DNA from: Thelonectria olida
Lineage: Eukaryota; Ascomycota; Sordariomycetes; Hypocreales; Nectriaceae
NCBI GenBank assembly: GCA_020736575.1
Contig: JAGPYM010000006.1
Coordinates: forward strand, 248,001-312,000
Reading direction: 5' to 3'
Length of the DNA stretch: 64,000 nucleotides
The notes under the pieces were generated by a model. The model saw only the letters and a program-made list of their open reading frames with translations. It had not been told where the DNA came from and searched no databases. Positions 10,849 through 20,354 of the stretch are shown here, piece by piece. The position numbers and the translations under genes were made by a program. Positions within the stretch are counted from its first letter, which is position 1. Each line of letters starts with the position of its first letter.

Positions 10849-10897
10849 GGCCGGCGAGATACAGTGCCTCAAGCGGGTGGGCAGTGCCGCCGACGAG
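10849..10897. repeat. near-repeat copy A, partner at 15189
   Basis: The segment GGCCGGCGAGAT-ACAG-G-CTCAAGCGGG-GCAGTGCCG matches 15189-15234 in the same orientation. Differences are a few substitutions plus a 2-nt and a 3-nt indel. Here it overlaps the end of the PKS-like relic. Confidence 0.55.
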
Positions 10898-11053
10898 TTC
10901 ACCTGCGCTGCTGCGAATGAGGACTGACTGGCCGGCCTTGAGACACGCAATGTTGCCCAGGCAGTGAATTGCCGTAGTATATCCAACGGGCATCGTCACT
11001 GAACCTGCAAACGACAGTGTGTCTCCCAGCTTGATGAAATGATGCTTCAAGAA
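10850..11053 (-). pseudogene. relic of a polyketide-synthase enoylreductase (MDR) domain
   Basis: One minus-strand frame reads FIKLGDTLSFAGSVTMPVGY, TTAIHCLGNIACLKAGQSVL and IRSSAGE. It lines up with the enoylreductase pattern of fungal highly reducing PKSs (VKIPDxLSFAEAATMPVxYxTAYxCLxNIARLQKGQSVLIHxAAGG). The glycine-rich NADPH site is broken right after SSAGE and the frame runs into the tRNA-Tyr gene. Upstream, 11054-11200 in a second frame has weak ER-like words (SRVASITGNW), consistent with frameshift decay. No other PKS domain is visible nearby, so this is a fragment without a function of its own. It could alternatively derive from a free-standing MDR enzyme. Confidence 0.5.
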
Positions 11054-12993
11054 CAGCCCAGCAATAGGAGAAGCCCGTGTTTCTCGAGAGCCCAATTGCC
11101 AGTTATGGAGGCAACTCGGCTCGCCAGATCCTCGTGAGTGAGTGACTCGTCCGCAGCTGCACTCGGAGACGAGAGCCAAGAAATGAATTTGGAGACGTGC
11201 TCAGGTCCTAGTGCCAAGATCATGGCCGTTTGTCCGTCGCTGACAGAGCGCGATGGCAGCATCGACAAGATCGTCCAACTAGTGCGAGTCGTATCCATGG
11301 CTGTAGGCACCTTTGACCAGCTTGCTCGAGTTCTCAAAGTCAATATGGCGCACCCTTTCGGATCGCGCCGTGAGGGGCATCGCTCTTGCGTCCTGATCTG
11401 CGGTGTTCTCGTCAAGACGCATCATACGCATGTTGCTAATCCCAAGGAGGGTGCTGGCCCAGATGTGCACGCCCAACGACCCCTTGTCTCGAGTGTCTGT
11501 CTGTCTAACTTCATACCACCGAAGCAAATATGATAGCATTCGATCTCTCACCTGGCTCCTAACCCAACAGCCACACCAGAGCACGCAACTATAAAAACAA
11601 TGAACAAACTTACATTGTCATAAGGATTTTCCTGTTCGACCAGTCACCGAGACCCTTCTCCACGCAAATTACATGATCAAGACGACACAGTCACAACAGC
11701 CAGGCTCTTTCCATCTGTAAAAGGACCGGATAAGGGGGATTCAGGAGGCGGAAGAACTTTGTCAGTTAAAACATGATGGCAAGTTTGGGCAAGCTCTTGC
11801 TGACGGACTCGTAGCCTGTCTTTGCCTGATATATGGAGATTATAGTACTTACTTGACCTTTACGTTGACTTATGCTGTTGTCGTATCGCGATACTGATTG
11901 GTGAAACTAAAATAGACTTGACGTGAGGCTCAGACGCAAGAACCCAAATTGCACGACGATTCATTAGGTAGGTAGCTATCAGTTCATTCTCACCTCTATG
12001 TGAATGATGTATTCTAGATAGGTATGTACTCCCCCCCCAGTGCAAAGATATTCCGGGCTTTCGACACCCGTGCCGCAGCAAGGGCCAGATCCCGATTGTT
12101 GTTGGTTCTGCTTACAAATTCCGTATCTATTGGATATTCTAATGCATCTTATCAGCGTGTCGGCGTCTTTTATTTCGGATAGGGAAGGTGAGCGGGAGTG
12201 ACAGGTGAAGAATTTGAAGCTTGACCACGCCATTTAACGTTACTGAATACCAGGTCCAGTCGCATTCAACTTGATTGCGCACTGTATACGTGTCAACTGC
12301 CGCCGCTGGCGTAGTAAAGGTATGTTAAAACGAGTCGATACAAGCCAACATGTGGAGCGGTACGGGTTGAGACAAGCTTTCAAGCATCTGTGCCAAGTTG
12401 CTTGGCGAGATTTGACCGTGTAAACAATGTGCAATAATGTCTTGGATGGAAGACGGAGTGAACGTGCAGATATGAGCCGAGTCACAGTGGTCGCAACGTT
12501 AATTACGCTGGGATAAATTCCATTCCATGAAATGATACTCAATAAAGCGAGGAAATATAGGGACACAAGCCACAGGTGGACTGCTCAAGAGATGTCGACG
12601 CATTACTCACAAGCTCATCAACCCTTACCAGCTTTCTGCCCTCCACAGTAACTGCAGGTAGCCTATCCTCGACTCTGCTTGACTGTTTGTGTTGTTATTG
12701 TACCCTTGGATGCCACAACCAACACACAGTGCAAGACACTGTCGGCCATGGGAACCCCAGCGTCTGCTTAATAATTCATCGTCTGTCTATCTGCAGTTCC
12801 TGGGCAAACTCGCCAAAGGGGTGTCTAAAGGTGTTGGTTGTCTCTCCAAGGGGAAGTAGCCGGACTATCTAAGAAAAAGGGAAAAAAAGAAAGCACCCAT
12901 TGTTCTTGTCTCTTCCTCTAGCCTTCCTCTCGTCTCTTTATAATACCTCCCTCCTTCACAAAATATAACGAGCCTCCGTTCTTGATGTAGACA
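11054..12993. other. long gene-free stretch between relic and MFS gene
   Basis: No supportable gene. The first about 150 bp may continue the PKS-like relic. A GGTA tetranucleotide run lies near 11965-11974. A TTTATAATA element at 12938-12946, about 48 bp before the MFS start codon, is a candidate TATA box after a CT-rich tract. Confidence 0.4.
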
Positions 12994-14750
12994 ATGGATC
13001 CCTCAGCCATCGCAAATGATAGCAATTCACCGGCGCGAAGTGAGAAACATGCCGGTTCGGGGGCCGTACGGGGGATCATCCATCCTCCCGACGAGATGGA
13101 GGTGCCGGGAGATGAACAAGAATCCAAGCAGGCGGTCGAGAAGCCTCTAGCTTTTCATCTTTGCATGCTGGCCCTCATGCTCATGGTGTTCATGGTGTCG
13201 TGGGATGCCACCTCATTGGCTGTCGCTATTCCTGTCAGTGTGAACTCTTGGGGTCTCGGCAGCAACTAACCTTGGAGCAACAGGTCCTGGCACGAGAGCT
13301 CAAAGCAACCACGACCGAGTCCTTTTGGGCTAGTATCGCCTTCATGCTCGGTGTCGCCGTTACTCAGCCCATCTACGCCTCCGTCTCCGACGTTGTTGGC
13401 CGCAAGATCCCCCTCTACGTCGCCATCATCTTGTTCATCGCGGGCTGCATCCTCTTCGCCCTTGCTGAGAATATGACGGCCGTTGTTGCGGGCCGCGTGC
13501 TTCAAGGCCTCGGTAGCGGTGGCCTCGACGTCCTCCAGCCAATCATCCTGTCCGACATTACGACTCTCAAGGAGCGCCCGCCATATCTGGCCCTCATGGC
13601 AGTGCCCATTGCCGTTGGCACCATCCTCGGCCCCATCATAGGCTCGCTCTTCGCCGAGTACGTCACCTGGCGCTGGATCGGCTGGATCAATCTTCCTTTT
13701 GCCGGCGGCGCCCTCTTTCTTTCCTTCTTCTTTTTTCACTTACGTCCTCTAGAGGCAGACGCTGGCGCCAAGCTGCGTCGGCTTGACTGGGGAGGCATGG
13801 CTCTCTTCACTATTGGCGCGACATGTCTATGTCTGCCGCTGAGCTGGGCCGATTCTTTGTATCCGTGGTCCTCCTGGAGGACCATTCTGCCACTCGTCAT
13901 TGGCTTGCTCGTCCTTGTTGGATTTGGGTGGTATGAGAAGTTTCCAACTGCGGCCATGTTCCCGTACCGCATCTTCGCAACCAACACGGCTCGCATGGCC
14001 CTCTTAGGTGGTTTTATCAATGGCCTAGTCTTGTACACGGCACTGTTCTACCTGCCGCTCTCCTATCAGGCCATCTTTCTGCAGTCGCCCATCAAATCTG
14101 CTATCAGGATCCTTCCCTTTTGCTGCCTCTTCGTCGTCTTCAGCGTCATTGCCCCCGTGTCCGTCCAGCTCGTCGGCAAATATCGCCCACAGCTCTGGGC
14201 TGGCTGGGTCATGACGACGCTCTTCCTGGGCCTGTTCTGCCTCCTGGGCGCCACGCCTGATCCCCTCGCCGTCTCGGATGTATTTCAGGCATTCCTTGGC
14301 GCAGGCCTCGGTGCCGTTTTCATGACTAACTATCTTCCTCTACAGGCAGCCGTGACGCAGCGCAGCGTCGATGATGCCAGTCTCGCAGCGGGCCTGTTCG
14401 TAGTGTTCCGTCTCTTTGGCGCCCTCATCGGCCTGGCCATTGCCTCGGGCGTCTTCAACAGCGTTTTCGCTTCTCAGATGTCATCCATTGAGTTTCTTCC
14501 TCGGGAGTTGTCAGAGCTGCGCGACCCGTCACAGGCGGTTGGCTTCATTCCAGAACTCGCCAACGTAATTGTATCAAAGAAGACATTGGACGCTGTCATT
14601 GAAGCATATCGGTCAACGTTCAGGGCTGTGTGGATCGTGCTCACCTGTCTGTCCGGTGTAGGGGCTGCAACATCTTTGCTATTAAAGACGCACACAGTTG
14701 ATAATGAGGAAACGGGCAGGCAGAGGTTTAATGATTTAGAAAAGCGTTAA
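12994..14750 (+). CDS. MFS transporter, DHA2-like drug/toxin efflux type
   Basis: Two exons (12994-13233, 13284-14750) join to 568 residues. The 50-nt intron has donor GTCAGT, branch CTAAC and acceptor CAG. After a hydrophilic N-terminus of about 55 residues the chain carries about 14 hydrophobic segments. Hallmarks are the first helix with MVSWDATSLAVAIPV, motif A-like PIYASVSDVVGRKIPLYVA, the RVLQGLGSGG helix, and motif C-like VPIAVGTILGPIIGSLFAE followed by WRWIGWINLPFAG. This pattern belongs to fungal proton-driven exporters of toxins, drugs or secondary metabolites. With a PKS-domain relic 2 kb upstream, it may be left over from, or still serve, a metabolite pathway. The substrate cannot be predicted. 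Confidence 0.92.
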
Positions 14751-15306
14751 TGGGATGCCAAGTTTCATTAAAGACATCTGGTTCACTAGGGTTAACAAGA
14801 GACTTGCCCAGTCGCTGCGTAAATCTTATGAGCCTTTTGACCCTGGCATCATTGAGCCTCGGTGTCCAGTATGTAATAAATGTCCCCTAAGCTATTGCTG
14901 AGTTGGCACTTCTATCGCTTTTAATGGCCTTCCTTAAATGGTTCTCCCATTCTGCTTGTGTGTAGGTAGTGTGAGATGTGTGGGAAAAAGGCCTCTTACA
15001 AAGCAAGTATGAAGGCAAAGCCAGTTGAGAGATATCTCTCAAACTCGCTGCGCATGGGAGAGTCTCGAGGAACTTACATGGAGCCCGCTCTTATACGATT
15101 GAAATAATAATGTAAAAAGAAATATAAAATAGATATAAATAATATAATTATTATATGGTAGCTCCTTTCCACATCCTACTTAACTGCGGGCCGGCGAGAT
15201 CTACAGCGGCTCAAGCGGGCAGTGCCGTGAAGAGGATCAGGCTGACGTCTGACAGCGAAGCGTCTTCAACTTCCCCTCAACGCAGCTGATCTATGACACA
15301 AACACC
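14751..15306. other. intergenic with AT-rich tract upstream of NLR
   Basis: Contains an unusually AT-rich tract at about 15095-15165 (nearly all A/T), directly followed by the GC-rich repeat copy B. The composition jump stands out against the flanking DNA and may mark a degraded insertion or rearrangement point. No gene seen. Confidence 0.5.
15189..15234. repeat. near-repeat copy B, partner at 10849
   Basis: Same orientation as copy A. It begins GGCCGGCGAGATCTACAG and continues CTCAAGCGGGCAGTGCCG. The two copies bracket the MFS gene, and copy B sits about 70 bp before the NLR start codon. Confidence 0.55.
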
Positions 15307-18300
15307 ATGGCTACCGGCATCGAATCTCTCGGCGCTGCCAGCGCTGTCCTTCAGGTCATTTCGTTCGCAGGCGACGTTGCATGCGTCTGTAAGAAAGTCT
15401 ACGACGGAAAGCCCACGGCCAATGACGAGCTCCAAGAACACGCGAGGAGAATGTCTGACGCCGCCGGCCGGATCCAAAGTCGTTGTCAGACGATGGCCGA
15501 GACCCAGTCATCCGAATACGACAAGAAGCTTGGCGACATCGCTCAAGATTGCAGAACCGCCGCCAGAGAGCTGGAAAACGAAGTGTCTTTTGTGACGGAC
15601 ATGCACAAGAAGGGCAGTCTGCTCAAGGCAGTCAACGCTGCCTTCAGAGCCTCCAGTCATCGGAGGAAGATTGAGCGCCTGGAACTGTCACTATTCAGGT
15701 GTCGCCAAGTGATGGAAACAGAGATAATGTCGCATCTATGGTAAGTGCTTCATTTCATGGTGAGCCGTCATGTGCTGATTGAGTCGCACAGTTCACGCAG
15801 TGATGCAATTGAGCTACAACAAAGACAAGACTTTGGCCACCTTGCCGAGGATGTGCAGAGCCTTGTCGCACAGGTTGCCCGGGGTCACACTAAGCTGGAA
15901 GACCTCGTCAGAGGAGAGCACGACGTGACCCGCGACATCGTCGTCCAAGAAACCGTCAAGATTCAGGGAGCCATAAACACGCACGTTACGACCGAAATCC
16001 AGACACTAGGAACTAATGCAGGAACCAAAGCCCAGCATAAAAGCTTCCTCCAGAGCCTCAAGTTCCCAGAGATGAATCAGCGATACAACGACCTGATGAA
16101 CTCGAGGAACGCCAGCTTCAAGCGAGTGTTCGCGTCCTACAAGGAGATGACCAACCAAGGCGATGGATCCAAAGAGACTCCAGAAAGCAAACACCAAAAC
16201 CCCAGTACAAGCAAGCGCGGAAGAAAAGAAACCGACCAAGCCTGGGCTCAGTTCGTTGGGTGGCTACAATCGAGTGACTCGCTGTTCTGCATTCGAGGAA
16301 AACCGGGCTCGGGGAAGAGCACCTTGGTCAAGTTTATCATCGACAACAAAAACACGAGACAGCTGCTCTGCCGCTGGAGTCCGGAGGTTACTATCATATC
16401 GCACTTCTTCTGGAAGATTGGGTCTTTGCCCCAAAACAGCATAAAGGGGCTCCTTTGTTCCTTGGTCTACCAAAGCCTAGCTGGCAACGAGGAGTTGACA
16501 GAGCACATACTGGATCTCCTTCGCCATCTGTCTTCGAATACCTACTACCATGACTGGTCGACCCAAGACTTGAAAACTGTCTTCTCCTCCATCCTGGAGA
16601 AGGACACCCGACACACGTGCATCTTCATCGACGGCCTCGATGAGATTTGCAACAAGGATGGTCTCTTCGAACTCACACAGACGATCGAGGAAATGCTCAA
16701 ATTCCCAAATATCAAGATGTGTGTTACTAGCCGACCCGAGACGCTGGTCATGGGCTGGCTCAAGAAACGAAACGTGCCTGGCGTCTTGCTCGAAGACCTC
16801 ACGAGACCCGACATGCGCACCTTTGTGTATAAAGAACTCGAGCCCTTCCTGTCAAGCAATGCTATATCTACAAAGACCCACGAGACGCTGACCAGAACGC
16901 TCGTTCAGAAAGCTCAAGGAGTTTTCCTGTGGCTTCATCTGGCAACTCGAAGCCTCGTGACTGGGATACAAAACGAGGACTCGGAAGAGATGCTTCTAGC
17001 CCGGCTCGAGGAGCTTCCCAGCGAGCTACAAGAGTTATATGCCGGCATGTGGCAAAGACTGAACGAGAACAATTCCATATACCGAGAGACGGCAGCGAGG
17101 TACTTCCGTTATGCCCTTCGACAGAAGGGTCTAATCCCCATGTTCCCGGAAGTCGGCTTCCCCTCTGGGTACCCGGAAGTTCAGCAGCCCACGCTATTCC
17201 AAATAGCATGCGCAGAAAGTGTCGAGACCCAGGAGATCCTTCTCACGGGCACAGACGCTATAGACGCTGCGGACATGCAACGCTTGTGTGAGAAAACCAA
17301 GCTTGCCATCCAAAACCGATGCGCCGGTCTGTTGCGTGTTAGATCGCCGTCAATGCGTGGAAGAATGATAGAAATCTTGGGAAAGGTGAATGACCTTGAC
17401 CTTCCGAGGGGCACAGAAGACGTCGATGATGGGCTGTTTGGCGGCGTGGTTTTCATCCACCGCACGGCTCATGATTTCCTGTCAGACACGGAAACCGGCC
17501 AGGACATTCTGAAGTGCGGCTTGCTGTCTGAGAATGGGGTGGAAATTCGGCTGCTGAAGGGCTTGCTCTGTCTTCTTCGGTTCTTTCGCTCCGAATACGG
17601 TGTCATGGGGCGTTCAACGAGTATTTTCTATAAGGCCATCCAGTTATCACAGTCCCAGAGCAGTGAGGGGCTGCAAGAGGCCATCGAGGTGCTCCAGGTG
17701 GTGCAGAACCTGTATAACAACAAAGTTATCGGAGCTGATCGGCCACAGTGGCAGCCACAGGCTCCGTTCCTGAATCACTTGACAGATCACGCCCAATTCG
17801 ATGACTTTGTCATATCAAGTCTTGCGCGGGCAAACTCGACGGCTCTGGCTACCGACGTCCTACGCGAGGCGTGGGACCCAGACTTGAGCCTGAGATACAA
17901 CAGAGGCAGGGCACCGTCGGCGAGACTCGTCGAGGCGTTGCTCTCGATGGGTGCTGATGCGCATGCCTATGGCGTGAACCGGAAACAAGAAATGGGCCGC
18001 ATGGAGCCGTTTGCGCGGCAGGGCACAGCATTTACCAACCTCTTGATGTCTGGTATAGGCTCCGTCAATGAGGGCGAGCATCTTGGTGGCGATTCTGCGC
18101 ACGAGATGTTGAAGGCAGCCGCCAGCATGGCGACGACTTGTCCCGACCTGAGCGCCACAACGCTGGTCATCGGACGTGTCAACAGCGACGGCGAAACTTC
18201 AATGATGAATGTGACGTGGCTAAGTAGGCCGCAGTCATTTATCAAGGTCGACTCGGCCTGGCTCTTGTACGAGGTCGACTTGAAGTTTCTGCTCCTATGC

Positions 18301-18768
18301 CTACTCTCGGGGTTTGCGGTTGGCATTGACGAGGACGCTCTCGGTGGCGCTCAAGTTGACGAGCTATTGCCATGGCTCGAGAGCCCTTCGGCCAAGATAC
18401 GGCTCATTGTGACGTGCGATGAAGAATCAAAGGCCCTGGTGTGTTATCGCGTTCCGTCTCATCTGGAAGCCCCCGAAATGACGGAGTGCCTCTTCGCGTC
18501 CGACGCAGACTTGAGAACAAGTAAATCCGCCTACAAATGTGTCATGGATCTCATGGGAGATGCGAGTGTGGAAAGAGTCGATCTCGAATCTGAGGTTCTT
18601 TCGATGGCTGACGAGGGACTCGGCTTCTGTACGCTTGCCGAGGCCGGCATCCTCCCCACGCCTTCATTTGTAGACCATTTGGAGAAGCATATGCCGGAGT
18701 TTGCCTTGACGATAGAACGGCTTAGAGTTGCAGTATCCAGTGTTGGGAATGATGTGACGATAGAGTAG
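15307..18768 (+). CDS. NACHT/STAND NLR-like protein with HeLo-like N-terminus
   Basis: Two exons (15307-15740, 15792-18768; intron GTAAGT...CACAG) give 1136 residues. The first about 150 residues (MATGIESLGAASAVLQVISF, CKKVYDG) follow the HeLo-like N-terminal domain of fungal STAND proteins, thought to act as a cell-death or membrane effector. The NTPase has Walker A near residue 314 (GKPGSGKST), Walker B near 421 (CIFIDGLDEI) and the VTSRPE sensor near 456, as in NPHP3/NACHT-type modules. HRTAHDFL near 697 marks the winged-helix-like region after it (DUF7791 type). The last about 400 residues show no ankyrin, WD40 or TPR periodicity, so the usual repeat sensor is absent or unrecognised. Likely role: non-self recognition (heterokaryon incompatibility or defence). 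Confidence 0.9.
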
Positions 18769-18933
18769 TATGTTGCGATGCATGGTATATAATGTCCCTT
18801 GGTATGTTTCTTTTATGAATTACAATACTTTTCTTCATTCTGAGCAGAACCGGGAACAGGATCAAAACTGCCAGTGATATACCGAAAATTCCGAACGTTT
18901 TCTTTTTTTGAGACGCCATAAATACAGAACCCT

Positions 18934-19785
18934 TTAGTTGAAGACAACAGTCTTGTGGCCGTTCAAGAACAGCCGTCTCTCGGCGTACCAGCGCACAGCA
19001 GCAGCCAGCACCTGGCTCTCGACGTTGGATCCCTCCTCGGACAGCTCCTTGGGGTTCATGCTGTGGTCGACGCGAGCCACGCGCTGCTCGATAATCGGCC
19101 CCTCGTCCAGGTCCGCCGTGACAAAGTGCGCCGTGGCGCCAATGATCTTGACGCCGCGGTCGTAGGCCTGGTGGTAGGGCTTGGCGCCCTTGAAGGACGG
19201 CAGGAAGCTGTGGTGGATGTTGATGATGCGGCCCGACATGGCCTCGCACAGCGTCGGCGACAGCACCTGCATGTAGCGCGCGAGCACCACCAGCTCGATG
19301 TTGTGCTGCTTGACGAGTTCCAGCACCTGGCCCTCCTGCTGGGCCTTGGTGTCCTTGGTGACGGGCAGGTGGTGGAACTCGATGCCGTAGCTCTCGGCGA
19401 GGGCCTTGTAGTCCGGGTGGTTGGAGACGATGACGGGCACCTCGACGCGCAGCTGGCCCGTCTTCATGCGGAACAGCAGGTCGTTGAGGCAGTGGCCGAT
19501 CTTGGAGACCATGATGAGCACGCGCATCTTGCGGGCGACGGGCCGGATGTCGTAGTCCATGCGGTACTCGGCGGCGAGCTTGCCGAACGGCTCGAGGAGG
19601 TGCTCGGTCGACTCGGACTCGGTCGGGCCAAAGTGCACGCGCATGAAGAAGCGCTCCGACACGGGGTCGGAGAACTGCTGGAGGTCGAGGATGTTGTGCT
19701 TGTGGGCGGCAAAGATGCCCGTGACGGCGTGGACGATGCCCGACTTGTCCGGGCACGAGAGGGTGAGGATGTGGTCGTTGGCCAT
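18934..19785 (-). CDS. purU: formyltetrahydrofolate deformylase
   Basis: An intronless 283-residue ORF with an ATG start. It hydrolyses 10-formyl-THF to THF plus formate, balancing one-carbon pools. The N-terminal about 80 residues form an ACT domain (ILTLSCPDKSGIVHAVTGIF). The C-terminal part is a formyltransferase fold with NIHHSFLPSFKGAKPY (Asn189, His191) and ADLDEGPII (Asp227), the catalytic triad shared with GAR transformylase. Length matches the bacterial PurU family. The gene is strikingly GC-rich, with almost every third position G or C, which also leaves a 301-codon antisense frame open; neighbours are less biased. This may reflect codon bias or a bacterial origin, and I cannot decide which from sequence alone. 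Confidence 0.95.
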   Translation of the reverse strand: MANDHILTLSCPDKSGIVHAVTGIFAAHKHNILDLQQFSDPVSERFFMRVHFGPTESESTEHLLEPFGKLAAEYRMDYDIRPVARKMRVLIMVSKIGHCLNDLLFRMKTGQLRVEVPVIVSNHPDYKALAESYGIEFHHLPVTKDTKAQQEGQVLELVKQHNIELVVLARYMQVLSPTLCEAMSGRIINIHHSFLPSFKGAKPYHQAYDRGVKIIGATAHFVTADLDEGPIIEQRVARVDHSMNPKELSEEGSNVESQVLAAAVRWYAERRLFLNGHKTVVFN

Positions 19786-20354
19786 GTTGAACGAGGTGTG
19801 GGCTGGCAGAGTGTTGAAGAGGATGAGGATGGATCAATTGAGTCGCAGGAACGATTCTAGAGCGCGGTAGTATAGAGGCTTTTTATGTAGGTTTGTAGGG
19901 ATTCGTAATTATGACTCTTCTCCCCCTCCCCCTCCGAAACCACGTACCGGCGTGCAAAGGCCCGAGCGAACGAGGGGATTGCTCCGTCGACCCCACTGCG
20001 GGCTACTAACCCTTCCGGAGAGCTCTCGGAGCTGATTCGGCAAGTCTTCCCATGACTAAGAAGCCACTTGCTGGTAGATATTGTGTGTCATGTCTGTTGT
20101 CCATAGAATAGCAACAAGAATGAGGCTCTGCGTTAGTAGAAATGTCATTCACCATGGATGCATCTAATAATAAATCTGTCATCGAGTTCACCCCGCATTA
20201 CCGTGTTAAATCCCCCCGCACTCACAATCATCCAGGGTAGGTAGAACTGGGAGGAGACGAGGAGCAACGAAGTAAGTATATTAAAAAGCAATGCAGCACA
20301 CTCCAAACTACTCCTATACTATCCTATATTCCCCCAGGCTGTATTCCATCTCAA
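19786..20354. other. intergenic upstream of purU
   Basis: Contains the purU promoter and the 3' flank of the repetitive secreted-protein gene. A GGTA tetranucleotide pair occurs near 20236. No gene seen. Confidence 0.4.
19879..19887 (-). promoter_or_regulatory. candidate TATA element of purU
   Basis: The minus strand reads CATAAAAAG about 95 bp upstream of the purU start codon. It is plausible from position and sequence only. Confidence 0.35.

Noticed and set aside
18955..19860. 301-codon open frame antisense to purU
   Set aside because: It results from the extreme third-position GC of purU; the product is Val/Leu/Asp-rich with no domain, while the opposite strand is a textbook enzyme.
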